From NCBI GenBank assembly GCA_910579745.1, contig CAJTVH010000037.1:1-30995 (forward strand): 30,995 nt of DNA, in the 5' to 3' direction. Of this stretch, positions 8,956 to 17,945 are shown piece by piece. The DNA comes from an uncultured Clostridia bacterium (GTDB lineage: Bacteria; Bacillota; Clostridia; Lachnospirales; CAG-274). A program made the translations under genes and the position numbers. The notes under the pieces were generated by a model that searched no databases, was not told the origin of the DNA, and was given only the letters and a program-made list of their open reading frames with translations. The first letter of the stretch is position 1; each line of letters opens with the position of its first letter.

Positions 8956-9286
8956 AAAATCACCAAACTTTCCATTAAAATGCCAATTATAACAATTCTG
9001 ATATATTTAATGATATAAAACAATTATTTATCTCAAAAAATCTCAAATTATTTTGCGATTTACCTGTCAACTTTTATAGCCAATTGATTAAAAAAACATT
9101 CCTTTATCGCCTTATTGGTGTTAGTCATCGTCGCGCGAAAACTATACTCTCATTCCATCGTTTTATTAAAATAATTTTTAAACTCATTTTCTTTTGTTTT
9201 TTAAGTTAATTGGTATAAACCGATTTATATCATAAAATATTTTTTATATTTGTAATATTTTATCTTTTTAAAGCTGAATTGTTCTA
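8956..9286. other. Intergenic region between gerAC and the MITE
   Basis: AT-rich and without a supported gene. A 22-codon ATG frame (minus, about 9128-9060) has no clear RBS. TTAATTGGTATAAACC near 9206-9222 recurs in similar form (TTTAATTGGTATACC) beside the solitary element end near 18390, suggesting this stretch may also derive from mobile DNA. Confidence 0.35.
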
Positions 9287-9447
9287 AGGCGTATCTGAAA
9301 ACTATCATAAGCCATCAGTTATATACGCGAAATATCAAAAAAATTATTAAAAAATAAACGAAAACGGTTCAATTAAACAGAAAAGCCTTTCTGTTTTGTT
9401 TTATTTTTTATCATTTTTCACGCGTATTTTAGTCTTCAGATACTCTC
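9287..9447. mobile_element. MITE-like palindromic element (family 1, copy A)
   Basis: About 161 bp bounded by AGGCGTATCTGAAAACT on the left and AGTCTTCAGATACTCTC on the right, flanked by CTA and TAA, consistent with a TA target duplication. The left third matches the right end of the 23342-23490 copy in reverse orientation (CTATCATAAGC, CAGTTATATACGCGAAATATC, then the A-rich AAAATTATTAAAAAATAAAC stretch), so both are copies of one element. The centre contains a hairpin (ACAGAAA/TTTCTGT) followed by a T-rich run on the plus strand. It encodes nothing. It ends 3 nt beyond the gerAB stop codon, placing it inside the gerA operon. Confidence 0.85.
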
Positions 9448-9450
9448 TAA

Positions 9451-10536
9451 TCAATATTTTCTTATCTTAGCTATAATTAAAAGTAAAAAAGGAATTACAA
9501 AAATATAAACCGCGCCAAAAGACATATATATCTTATCCGTAATTTTTATAATTTCACTAATATCGGTTGGAATAAGAGATATAAAAAATACCACAGCCGA
9601 AATTACAGCCACATACCAAATATTTTTTCCTTTTTTAATCATATCCTTAGAAAGAAGCGAGGAAAAGTAAACTCCGGCGTTAATAATTATAAATACTGAC
9701 ATTATCCAAAAACTCATAACAACGGCGTCTTGCCTTTCAAGAAAAGCTCCCGGCAGCTCAACCGTATTCATAAGTTCCAAAACCGGCCAAACTTGATTTT
9801 TTATATCAAAAGGCCCTAACTTTGAAATGGTAATAACCGTTATCAACACCATAATTACACCTATAAAAACAACAGCCTTAACACTTTCCTTTTTAGCCGT
9901 TTTTTTATTTTTTAAATAAGGATAAGCGAGAAGAATAAACTCAATTCCCGAAAAAGTAAATAACGAAAATATTCCTCCTAAAAATATCTCTTTTTTATCT
10001 GCCTCAAAAAACGGCATAAGATTGGTATAATCTGATCCAGACGCTACAAAAGCGAAAATTATAAATAGAGGAATAAAAATAACAAATATTAAAATTTCAG
10101 CTATTCTTCCTCTTGTTTCATACCCCTTTACAGCTCCGTAAGCTCCCACTAAAAGCATACAAATTGATATAACATAAGATGGAGTATTGAAAAGAATCGT
10201 CTGTTTTAAAATCTCACTGAAAATTCTAAGTTCCATAGAAAGCGAAAAGATTATTTTCAAAATAAAACCTATTGTTATAATAACAGCGAAAGGTTTTGAA
10301 ACAATTTTTCCAACATAAGTTACGAAGTCATCTTCGGGGAACTTTTCAGCTAAGCTCGCCGAAATCCAAGCACATATACAAGCGAACACCACACCTAGTA
10401 TAACGCATATCCACCCATTTTGCCCTCCGAATTCCGTCATTTTTTTCGGTAAAAAAGTTATTCCCATTCCGAATATATCTAAAATCAAAAGAATTTGAAG
10501 CTGTCTTACAGAAATTTTATTATTTGAAGAAAACAT
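9451..10536 (-). CDS. gerAB: Spore germination receptor B subunit (GerAB, APC-superfamily permease)
   Basis: Integral membrane B subunit of the germinant receptor, related to amino-acid permeases and thought to bind the germinant; 361 residues, the usual length. It starts with SVRQLQILLILDIFGMGITF, close to the family signature, and has about ten hydrophobic segments over the whole length. The ATG at 10536 follows GAGAGGAGGAAA and abuts the stop codon of gerAA (TAAATG), so the two are translationally coupled. The last codons directly border the MITE; whether the C-terminus was altered by the insertion cannot be told from this copy alone. Confidence 0.93.
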   Translation of the reverse strand: MFSSNNKISVRQLQILLILDIFGMGITFLPKKMTEFGGQNGWICVILGVVFACICAWISASLAEKFPEDDFVTYVGKIVSKPFAVIITIGFILKIIFSLSMELRIFSEILKQTILFNTPSYVISICMLLVGAYGAVKGYETRGRIAEILIFVIFIPLFIIFAFVASGSDYTNLMPFFEADKKEIFLGGIFSLFTFSGIEFILLAYPYLKNKKTAKKESVKAVVFIGVIMVLITVITISKLGPFDIKNQVWPVLELMNTVELPGAFLERQDAVVMSFWIMSVFIIINAGVYFSSLLSKDMIKKGKNIWYVAVISAVVFFISLIPTDISEIIKITDKIYMSFGAVYIFVIPFLLLIIAKIRKY

Positions 10537-12069
10537 TTATTTCCTCCTCTCGGAATTTCTTTGAACTCTTAACCTTATTTTTTGCTTAGGATTAGCAAAA
10601 ACAGGCCTCTTTTTCATTCTAATAATTGGTAATCTAAAAAACGTGTCTTTTAAATCGGAAACATTTTCCGCTGATGTAAATGGAAACATAAACGGTATTC
10701 CAAAACTTTTTAAATTTACAAGATGAATTAGAATTAAAAGCGCCCCAATCCAAAATCCAAATAAACCCAAAACAGCGGAAAAGAAAATTATAATATATTT
10801 CATAAGCCTAAAACCCGAAACAAGCGCTATATTTGGAATTGAAAAACTGCAAAGTCCTGTAAGAGACACAATTATTACAACAATAGGACTAACAAGACCG
10901 GCTTCAACGGCGGCTTGTCCTATTATGATTCCCCCAACAATTCCAAGCGTGCTTCCTATAGCTGACGGAAGCCGTATTCCAGCCTCTCTTAGTGTTTCAA
11001 ATGCGATTTCCATAAGAAGTACCTCAAAAACCGCCGGAATCGGAACATCGCCCCTTGACTGCGCTATCTTAAACAAAAGCTGTGTGGGAATCATAGCTGG
11101 ATGATATACAGCCGTCGCGATATACAGCCCAGGAAGAGCTACAGCTATAAACCCGGCGATATACCTTATGATCCTCACAAAACTCATAATTTCCCATCTC
11201 TGATAATAATCCTCTGATGATTGATAAAAAGAAGTCAGTATAGCTGGTATCATAAGTACAAAAGGAGTATTATCCACAATAATAACCACTCTGCCCTCCA
11301 AAAGAGCTGAGGCGGCTTTATCAGGTCTTTCGGTAAGTTGTATTTGGGGAAAAGGTGATAAATAATCATCCTCGATAAGCTGCTCTATATATCCGCTGTC
11401 AAGTATGGCGTCAATATCAATCTCATTAATTCTTCTTTTGGTTTCCTCAAGAATTTCAGGTCTTACAATGTCGTCTATATAAACTATTCCAACATCTGTC
11501 TTTGACCGCCTACCTACTTTAATTTGCTCTATTTTAAGACGTGTGTCTCTTATCCTTCGCCTTATAAGAACTGTATTTATTCTAAAAGACTCCGCGAAAG
11601 CTTCTTTTGACCCTTGAACAACAACTTCTGTCTCCGCCTCTGAAACTCCCCTTTTGGGAAATCCCTTTGTTGAGATAATAAGACATTTAGAAAACCCATC
11701 CACAAGAAGCAGAGTGTTTCCAGAAAGAATTTCCGTACAAGCTAAATCAAGGTCTTCCTCCTCTTTTACATCCGCCGTGGTAATTCCTCCGTCAAGTAAC
11801 CCTTTAAAGAGATTATCTTTTAACTCGCTCTCTCTAGGCGGCGTTTTTTTTATTTCAATCATAAGAGTTTCTATTACTCTGTTCTCAATAATTTCTCGGT
11901 TTGTCATATCATCGACATACATTACATAAAGCCATATATCTTTATTCTCTCCTACCGGAAATTTTCTTTTTACAATATCCCCACAGTTTTCAAATAATCC
12001 CTCAAGATATTTTATGTTTTCATCAATATCATAAGAAATTTTTTTTATTTTATTTTCATTACGGTCCAA
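10537..12069 (-). CDS. gerAA: Spore germination receptor A subunit (GerAA family)
   Basis: A subunit of the germinant receptor; 510 residues. The cytoplasmic N-terminal half contains VMYVDDMTNREIIENRVIE and KTDVGIVYIDDIV, typical of GerA/SpoVAF-type proteins. The C-terminal half holds about five membrane segments (about 290-450), including LPSAIGSTLGIVGGIIIGQA, the best conserved stretch of the family, and ends in a basic tail. The start is TTG at 12069, six bases behind GGTGGTGAG; no in-frame ATG lies nearby. It is first in the gerAA-gerAB-gerAC order. Such operons are usually read in the forespore by sigmaG; I see no confident sigmaG box. The germinant is unknown. Confidence 0.94.
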   Translation of the reverse strand: MDRNENKIKKISYDIDENIKYLEGLFENCGDIVKRKFPVGENKDIWLYVMYVDDMTNREIIENRVIETLMIEIKKTPPRESELKDNLFKGLLDGGITTADVKEEEDLDLACTEILSGNTLLLVDGFSKCLIISTKGFPKRGVSEAETEVVVQGSKEAFAESFRINTVLIRRRIRDTRLKIEQIKVGRRSKTDVGIVYIDDIVRPEILEETKRRINEIDIDAILDSGYIEQLIEDDYLSPFPQIQLTERPDKAASALLEGRVVIIVDNTPFVLMIPAILTSFYQSSEDYYQRWEIMSFVRIIRYIAGFIAVALPGLYIATAVYHPAMIPTQLLFKIAQSRGDVPIPAVFEVLLMEIAFETLREAGIRLPSAIGSTLGIVGGIIIGQAAVEAGLVSPIVVIIVSLTGLCSFSIPNIALVSGFRLMKYIIIFFSAVLGLFGFWIGALLILIHLVNLKSFGIPFMFPFTSAENVSDLKDTFFRLPIIRMKKRPVFANPKQKIRLRVQRNSERRK

Positions 12070-12511
12070 AAAAACTCACCACCTTTGTTTTGATGTATAA
12101 TCAAACAACCTTAAATAAATAAAATAAAACAAGATAAAAATAATTTTTACATGGCTGAACACCTTGCCAACCTACTAAACAATTGGTAAAAATAATTTTT
12201 AACTATTTATATAGATTGTATCACCATATATAGAATTTTATTATTTTTAAGTTGTTTGACTATAATCTATGCTTTTTTAATTATTTCTTTTATTGTATAT
12301 TTTTATACATATTGAAAAATACAGATTAAGGAAAATCTAATTAAATATATCTAAAAATTAACCATGCCTCAGCTTATCCATTTTATTTGACATTATTGAT
12401 ATAAAATATATTTATAGCCCGCCTAATATTAAATTTGTGTTTCTTTAAGAATAGTATTCACTTATAAAGCATAAATTTTTTAATAGTCGAATTTATTCGG
12501 GAGGCATTTTT
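12070..12511. other. Divergent intergenic region between gerAA and dpaA
   Basis: 442 bp of AT-rich DNA holding the promoters of two divergent sporulation-stage genes. TTGACA at 12387-12392 has only a poor -10 partner. Weak inverted half-sites TTGCCAA/TTGGTAA lie at about 12163-12189. I could not assign sigmaG or sigmaK boxes with confidence, and no gene is visible. Confidence 0.4.
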
Positions 12512-13378
12512 GTGAGCAGTTTTAAATTCGGAATTTTAGGAGGAGATTTAAGATATAAAATTCTCTCCGATATGTTAAAAAAAGAGGGATATCAGGTATG
12601 TTCCTTTTGCAACAACTGTATTGACTGCGCCCATAAAGATTTTGATACTCTCTTTGATGGAACGGATGTCATAATTGGCCCCATACCCTTTTCAAAGGAT
12701 AACGAGAAAGTTTTCTTAACAGACTGTATGGAAATAAAAATAAACGACTTATTAAAAAAAATGAATAAAAACGATGTTAAATTAATAATAGGAGGAGTAA
12801 TAAGCGATAAAATTAGAGAAACCTCGGCAAAACATGGAATAAGAATTTTTGATTTTTTTGAGCATGAGGCTGTCGCCGTCTTAAACGCGATTCCAACAGC
12901 TGAGGGAGCGATTTTAAAAGCGATAGAGGAAAGCGACCGCACCATTTTCGGAAGTAAATGCGTTATATTCGGATACGGAAGATGCGGAAAATTTTTGGCG
13001 AGAGATTTAAAAGGTCTTGGCGCCGATGTTTCCGTAACATTTAGAAATGAAAAAGACGAAGCCTATATAAAAGCTTTCGGATATAAAGGAATAAATCTTT
13101 ATGACGCTAAAAATCATATAAATGAATTTAATTTTCTTTTCAATACAATCCCCGCGCCCATTATAGAAAAAAATATATTAAAAAAATTAAATAAAGAATG
13201 TGTTATCGTAGACCTTGCGCAAGCCCCCGGAGGAGTGGATTTTTGCCTCGCTAGAGATCTTAATATAAAAGCGTTTTATTGTCCGGGTCTTCCTGGAAGA
13301 GTAGCCCCTGTTACAGCCGCTGAGATTTTAAAAGACGCTATTTTAAAGATAAGCATTTCACAAATACACTGTTTATAA
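12512..13378 (+). CDS. dpaA: Dipicolinate synthase subunit A (SpoVFA/DpaA)
   Basis: Dehydrogenase subunit of dipicolinate synthase, which oxidises dihydrodipicolinate-derived intermediate to dipicolinic acid in the mother cell for the spore core; 288 residues. An N-terminal domain (FGILGGDLRYKIL) is followed by a Rossmann fold with IFGYGRCGKFLARDL (about 152-166), then LAQAPGGVDF and YCPGLPGRVAPVTAAEIL near the C-terminus, all typical of DpaA. The GTG at 12512 is preceded by CGGGAGG. In most spore formers spoVFB follows at once; here a 519-bp gap intervenes. Expression in the mother cell under sigmaK is expected from the family but is not shown by a clear promoter. Confidence 0.95.
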   Translation: MSSFKFGILGGDLRYKILSDMLKKEGYQVCSFCNNCIDCAHKDFDTLFDGTDVIIGPIPFSKDNEKVFLTDCMEIKINDLLKKMNKNDVKLIIGGVISDKIRETSAKHGIRIFDFFEHEAVAVLNAIPTAEGAILKAIEESDRTIFGSKCVIFGYGRCGKFLARDLKGLGADVSVTFRNEKDEAYIKAFGYKGINLYDAKNHINEFNFLFNTIPAPIIEKNILKKLNKECVIVDLAQAPGGVDFCLARDLNIKAFYCPGLPGRVAPVTAAEILKDAILKISISQIHCL

Positions 13379-13403
13379 CATATTATAAAAATGTAAAGAA
13401 CTT

Positions 13404-13727
13404 GTAAAAACGCTGATTAACAACTTTATTAGTATTATACTAATATTAAAATATTAAGTTAAAATAATTTAATAAACTAAAAATATTGTGCCTGAAATCT
13501 AAAATATGCCGAAATAAATCGCGAAAAGCTAAAAATATTTTATTTGAGATTCTAGTTCGCGCTTTTGATATTTACCTTTACAAATATTGAAAGATAAAGT
13601 TTCAGTATATCACATTCGTAAAATACTTTTTATTCTCAATATTTTTTAGACATAATTATTGTTTAAACTATGGCAATTACAAAATTGCTGTAAAATTAGT
13701 ATTAAGCTAAAAATCAGCGTTTCTCTG
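13404..13727. mobile_element. Possible inverted-repeat element (family 2) in the dpaA-dpaB gap
   Basis: Left end AAAAACGCTGATTAA (13406-13420) and right end AAAATCAGCGTTTCTCT form inverted termini around about 320 bp of AT-rich non-coding DNA. The termini match the short palindrome at 13831 (GGGAAACGCCGATTAA) and a single end at 14711. No target duplication is evident and no gene is inside. It could be a decayed MITE or two unrelated ends. Confidence 0.5.
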
Positions 13728-13830
13728 TATTTTCTTTATTTATGATAAAAACTTTAACACGATACAACGTACAAAAACATTTCAATTCTTTAATCATATT
13801 TTATTGTCCGCCGTGTCGTGTTAGGACTTA

Positions 13831-13880
13831 GGGAAACGCCGATTAAATATTTAATTATAATTATTAGTCAACGTTTCCCC
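13831..13880. repeat. 50-bp palindrome, family-2 ends back to back, before dpaB
   Basis: GGGAAACGCCGATTAA at 13831-13846 pairs with TTAGTCAACGTTTCCCC at 13864-13880 (three mismatches) around an AT-rich centre, TATTTAATTATAA. It ends only 17 nt before the dpaB ATG, with the dpaB ribosome binding site CGGGAGGG immediately behind it. In RNA the hairpin would sit in the dpaB leader. A nearby pair, AACACGATAC (about 13757) and GTGTCGTGTT (about 13813), forms a second inverted repeat. Confidence 0.6.
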
Positions 13881-13897
13881 AACGGGAGGGTTAATAA

Positions 13898-14485
13898 ATG
13901 GATTTAAAAGGAGTTAATATAGGATATTGCATATGCGGCTCTTTCTGCACGCTGAAAAATTCATTAAAACAAATGGAAAACCTTGTTAAACTCGGCGGAA
14001 AAATTACTCCTGTTATGTCGTACTCCGTTTTAAATACGGATACACGTTTTGGAAGCTCTGATTTTTTTATTGACTCAATTGAGAAAATATGTGGTCAAGA
14101 AATAATTAAAACAATAAAAGACGCCGAGCCCATAGGCCCGCAAAATTTAATAGATATTATGCTTGTCGCTCCATGCACGGGAAATACTTTAGCAAAACTT
14201 AACAGTGGAATTGTGGATACTCCCGTATTAATGGCGGTAAAAGCTCATATAAGAAATAATAAACCAGTTTTACTCGCCCTGGCGACAAACGACGCGCTGG
14301 GCGCTAACTTAGAAAATATAGGCGGTCTCATAAACAAAAAAAATTTTTACTTCGTACCTTTCGGACAGGATGATTACAAAAAAAAGCCTAAATCAATGAT
14401 AGCTGACTTTGATAAAATTCCTGACGCGATTGAAGCGGCGCTTAAAAGCCAACAACTTCAACCAATTCTGGAAAGTCCTAAATAA
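13898..14485 (+). CDS. dpaB: Dipicolinate synthase subunit B (SpoVFB/DpaB), flavoprotein
   Basis: Second subunit of dipicolinate synthase; 195 residues, the usual length. The flavodoxin-like/Dfp-type fold is marked by NIGYCICGSFCTL at the N-terminus, the MLVAPCTGNTLAKLNSGIVD segment (about 88-107) and VLLALATNDALGANLENIG, all characteristic of SpoVFB. The ATG at 13898 follows CGGGAGGG. It works with DpaA, and its separation from dpaA by palindromic DNA is unusual. A strong terminator lies about 105 nt downstream, so dpaA-dpaB is probably still one transcription unit unless the inserted palindromes stop it. Confidence 0.95.
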   Translation: MDLKGVNIGYCICGSFCTLKNSLKQMENLVKLGGKITPVMSYSVLNTDTRFGSSDFFIDSIEKICGQEIIKTIKDAEPIGPQNLIDIMLVAPCTGNTLAKLNSGIVDTPVLMAVKAHIRNNKPVLLALATNDALGANLENIGGLINKKNFYFVPFGQDDYKKKPKSMIADFDKIPDAIEAALKSQQLQPILESPK

Positions 14486-14590
14486 ACAATAATACAACAA
14501 AAATACTTTAAAAGCTTAAATTTACTCAACAAATTATTTTATTTATATTTATAAATTTCCATAATATTAAATTCTCAAGTACAAGCCTAT

Positions 14591-14627
14591 AAAGAGTCCC
14601 GAAAATACCTTTTTCGGGACTCTTTTA
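14591..14627 (+). terminator. Strong rho-independent terminator after dpaB
   Basis: A perfect 15-bp stem, AAAGAGTCCCGAAAA with TTTTCGGGACTCTTT, and a 5-nt loop, followed by a short T/A run (TTTTAATT). It is the only GC-rich hairpin in the region and ends the dpa operon. Confidence 0.9.
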
Positions 14628-14710
14628 ATTAAAAAATTAAAAAAACTTGAAATCTGGCCCCGTTTTCTATTGACAATATTTGAATAGAGCCTTAAAATAA
14701 AAATACATTA

Positions 14711-14846
14711 GGGAAATGCTAATTAATATTTTACGCTTTTCGCGATATTTTGAGCGGATATCAATACAAAATCCTTTTAACATAGACTATATTTAAAAAT
14801 ATCTTTCAATTTTCGTTTTGTTTAAAATTATTTCAACAGTATTTCC
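14711..14846. repeat. Possible third family-2 inverted-repeat element upstream of the pectate lyase
   Basis: Left GGGAAATGCTAATTAA closely resembles the family-2 end GGGAAACGCCGATTAA at 13831. A degenerate right partner, AACAGTATTTCC, lies at 14835-14846. No gene is inside. If real, it forms most of the upstream region of the lyase gene and may supply its promoter. The right end is weak. Confidence 0.35.
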
Positions 14847-14886
14847 AAATAAATATATTTTCTAAAATACTAAAGGAGGAATTGCA

Positions 14887-17562
14887 TTGAACTTTTTTAA
14901 AAAACATGTTTTAAGTATTGTTTTAACTGCGACTATGGTTTTAAGTTGTCTAAATATCTTCCCTGTTCACGCTAATGATAATTTTATTTCCGGCGGTTGG
15001 TTTGAGACTCTTTACGCCCAATGGAACGACACAACCGCGAAAAACGCCGTTGTTAAATACAAAAAAAGCGACGCTCACGATTATTTGCTTGCTGAACCTG
15101 AACTTATAAGAAATTCTGATGACGGAGGACGAGTTGATATTGTCGGACTTGAAGCCGGAAACTATGATATTGAAATAACCTCAAGCGATAAGACAATTTA
15201 CTCAAAAAAGAATATTGTCGTTAAAGCGCATGACAGAGCGGGATTCGCTCATAAAGATTATGAACAGGGAGTAGGAGCTTATAAAAACGACGGTACCCCA
15301 AAAGATAACGCTCTTATAGTTTATGTTACAGATGAAAATAAGGACACAATTACTATTCCTGAATATGAGGAATTTGGAACCGGCATCGGATGGCTTTTAA
15401 ACAATAACAGCGCTTTCACCGAAAAACTTGTTTCAGATAACCGCCCTCTTATTGTAAGATTCATTGGAACGGTTACTCCCCCAAAAGGGCTTACGATTCC
15501 GGCAAGTATTGAAAATGGCGGTAATGTAAAAGACAATGGTTTTATGTGTATTATAAAATCATCTAAAAATGTTACTATTGAGGGTATAGGATACGACGCC
15601 GTTATCGACGGCTGGGGTTTTTCATTTTTTGTCGGAGACGGTTATAAAAACTATGAGAGCTATGAGGTAAGAAATCTTGCTTTTAAAAAATATCCTGAAG
15701 ACGCTTTAGGTTTTCAAGGCTTTCAGACAGGAGCGGGAGATTCCGCTAATTTAGTAAACCCAATAGAGCGTGTATGGGTACATAATTGTTCATTTGACGT
15801 AGGTTTCTGCGCTAATCCTACAGAAAGCGATAAATATGAGGGCGATGGTTCTTGCGATTTTAAAAGAGGGCAATATTATACAATGTCATATAATTTTTAT
15901 AAAGACTGTCATAAAACAAATCTTGTTGGAGCAAGCGACGGAAATCTGCAATATCATATGACTTTTCACCATAACTATTACGATAATTGCGACTCAAGAG
16001 CGCCTTTGGCTAGAAGAGCCGATATACACATTTACAACTCTTATTTTAAAGGAAACACAAGTAAAACCGTTGACGCAAGAGCTAATTCATTTATTTTCTC
16101 AGAAGCGAACTTTTACGATTCCTGTAAAAATCCAATAGTCATAAAAAGCGGAGCTGTTGTAAAATCATATAACGATACATTTTACAATGTAATTGAGGAA
16201 AATAACGGAACTATTGTTAATGATAAATTACAGACTGTCTCGTCTGTTTGTAAATTTGAAAACTTTGATACAAAACCTGATTTTTATAAATATACGGTTA
16301 CAGACGCGGCGCAAGCGAGAGCGGATTGTATAGCTTATAGCGGCGTTATGAAAAAACCTTCCGAAATTATTGAAAACCCAACTCCCTCCTCGGTTATCCC
16401 TATTGAGCCTGAAAAAGCGGTCAATCTTCCTTTCAGCGTTACATTTGATAATTTATCCGCAAGCGATTACTTCGGCAACATATTAAAGGATAAAAATATT
16501 AAAGAACTTGTAGCTAATGAAACAAACCCCTCCATTTCCGATGGAATAATTTATAAACCTAGCGGAAAATACTCTCAAACCGGAACAGCGTATAAATTTA
16601 AAGACCAAGGCATTATATTTAAAATTGACAAAAAAGCTGCTATAGAAGTTAAATCATCCGGAGGAAGTTATCCCGCCGTTGTATACAACTCAAACGGCAA
16701 AGATGTTTTATCCGCTCAAAACAGTACAAAATACGCTGTTTTAGAACCTGGTATTTATATGATTCAATCAGGTCTTTCAACCAAAGAAGCGTATCTCTCT
16801 TCATTCTCTTTAACCGAATACATAGGAGGTGATATTCCTACCGACATAACTCAGTCAACCGAAAACATATCGGAAACAACCAGTAAAGACATCAGTGAAA
16901 ACACATCAGAAAGCGATGATGATAATGGAGATGATGATTTTGTTAATGATAAAGAAAGCGTACACATACTTGATTATACAAATAATATAAATACAAATAA
17001 TTTCTTTGATTACAGTGGAAAATACAAAACAGATAAAAAAGTCAATTATAACGGAAAAGAACTTACAAAATCTTTAAATATGGAATCAAAAACCTATGTC
17101 AATTTCAAAACTATAAAAAACGCCAAAATTAATATAGTTACATCATCAACAAATTCAAATCCAACTATTATACTTGATGGGAAAACAGTTTCTGTCTCAA
17201 AAAACGGCGTAACCTCATTTGAGCTATCCCCAGGTTCACATTCCATAACCAAAGGTACCACAAATACATACTTGTTTTTAATAAGTGTTTCAGAAGAAGG
17301 AACTAATTCTGACACGCCTACCGAAAGCGGTTCTGAGAATACTACCGAATCCGATTTTCAATTTAATGGAGATGTAGATCAAAATACCGTTGTTGATATA
17401 AACGACGCTGTTAAAGTTATCAATTATGTTTTGGATAAAACTAAAAATCCTCTTTCTGAAGAAGAGCTTAAAGCCGCGAAAATAAATAAAAATGATGATG
17501 AAATCACAGCTAAAAACGCCGCTTACATTCTTGATTACGTCCTTAAAAACTCAGCTAAATAA
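14887..17562 (+). CDS. Secreted pectate lyase (PL1 family) with C-terminal dockerin
   Basis: Extracellular enzyme of 891 residues that should cleave polygalacturonate by beta-elimination. Order: signal peptide 1-29 (basic NFFKKH, hydrophobic core, VHA cleavage); fibronectin-like N-terminal module about 33-115; PL1 parallel beta-helix about 140-490; two beta-sandwich-like modules (about 513-645 and 690-800) separated by a Thr/Ser/Glu/Asp-rich linker; dockerin 827-891. PL1 landmarks are the calcium-site region SCDFKRGQYYTMSYNFYKDC (about 322-341) and SRAPLARR (370-377), which holds the catalytic Arg. The dockerin shows two calcium-loop/helix repeats, NGDVDQNTVVDINDAVKVIN and INKNDDEITAKNAAYILDYV. 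The start is TTG at 14887, seven bases behind AAAGGAGG. A dockerin implies docking onto a cohesin scaffoldin, which is not in this window. No terminator is evident downstream. The carbohydrate-binding role of the middle modules is inferred. Confidence 0.92.
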   Translation: MNFFKKHVLSIVLTATMVLSCLNIFPVHANDNFISGGWFETLYAQWNDTTAKNAVVKYKKSDAHDYLLAEPELIRNSDDGGRVDIVGLEAGNYDIEITSSDKTIYSKKNIVVKAHDRAGFAHKDYEQGVGAYKNDGTPKDNALIVYVTDENKDTITIPEYEEFGTGIGWLLNNNSAFTEKLVSDNRPLIVRFIGTVTPPKGLTIPASIENGGNVKDNGFMCIIKSSKNVTIEGIGYDAVIDGWGFSFFVGDGYKNYESYEVRNLAFKKYPEDALGFQGFQTGAGDSANLVNPIERVWVHNCSFDVGFCANPTESDKYEGDGSCDFKRGQYYTMSYNFYKDCHKTNLVGASDGNLQYHMTFHHNYYDNCDSRAPLARRADIHIYNSYFKGNTSKTVDARANSFIFSEANFYDSCKNPIVIKSGAVVKSYNDTFYNVIEENNGTIVNDKLQTVSSVCKFENFDTKPDFYKYTVTDAAQARADCIAYSGVMKKPSEIIENPTPSSVIPIEPEKAVNLPFSVTFDNLSASDYFGNILKDKNIKELVANETNPSISDGIIYKPSGKYSQTGTAYKFKDQGIIFKIDKKAAIEVKSSGGSYPAVVYNSNGKDVLSAQNSTKYAVLEPGIYMIQSGLSTKEAYLSSFSLTEYIGGDIPTDITQSTENISETTSKDISENTSESDDDNGDDDFVNDKESVHILDYTNNINTNNFFDYSGKYKTDKKVNYNGKELTKSLNMESKTYVNFKTIKNAKINIVTSSTNSNPTIILDGKTVSVSKNGVTSFELSPGSHSITKGTTNTYLFLISVSEEGTNSDTPTESGSENTTESDFQFNGDVDQNTVVDINDAVKVINYVLDKTKNPLSEEELKAAKINKNDDEITAKNAAYILDYVLKNSAK

Positions 17563-17817
17563 TTTATAAGACTTTAAATAAAATTTTTAAACTCAGCTCA
17601 TTTTTTAAACATAAAAAATCTTAATTAAAATTTAAGGAAAATACCTCCGCGGTAACATTTTAACCAATAATGAGAAACCCATTTATACTTTTCACATAAA
17701 ACCTAATAGAACAATACAGAAGTAAAACTCTAAAGATTTATGCTGTTTTATCAAAATTATTTGAGGAAACCAAAAACGACAAATCAGTAGTACCACGTGT
17801 TTTCTAAGCGTATTTCT
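17563..17817. other. Intergenic region after the pectate lyase
   Basis: No gene is supported. There is a weak A/T inverted repeat at about 17622-17640 but no convincing terminator. CTAAGCGTATTTCTC at 17804-17818 faintly resembles a family-1 MITE end (CTAAGGCGTATCTGA) and lies exactly at the edge of the IS256 remnant. Confidence 0.3.
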
Positions 17818-17945
17818 CTAATATTTCAGCAATAATATTTTCAACTGATTGATAACTAAATCCCAATTAGGATACTTTCGTATCCATTTCTTAGCTACTT
17901 TTTCTGTAGAGTAATAAAGGATTTTTAATAAACTATTGTCAGTTG
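17818..17945 (-). pseudogene. IS256-family transposase, C-terminal remnant
   Basis: The last about 42 codons read FSTDNSLLKILYYSTEKVAK, then KWIRKYPNWDLVINQLKIL. This matches the conserved IS256-family tail, in which the protein reads roughly N/D-x-SLLKLLYL followed by KKW-x4-NWDxxxNQL. Nothing of the DDE catalytic part remains. The upstream sequence in the same frame belongs to a different protein (the serine recombinase below), so this is a chance fusion of two remnants. Confidence 0.7.

Noticed and set aside
9060..9128. 22-codon minus-strand frame between gerAB and gerAC
   Set aside because: No Shine-Dalgarno, no recognisable motif, in a region probably derived from inserted DNA.
11654..11929. 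Plus-strand open frame inside gerAA, and similar frames opposite the kinase, ribosomal, map, adk and rel genes
   Set aside because: All are shadows of well-conserved genes on the other strand with no recognisable product or RBS.
12387..12416. TTGACA as a dpaA promoter
   Set aside because: No acceptable -10 at proper spacing, and dpaA is expected to use a sporulation sigma factor.
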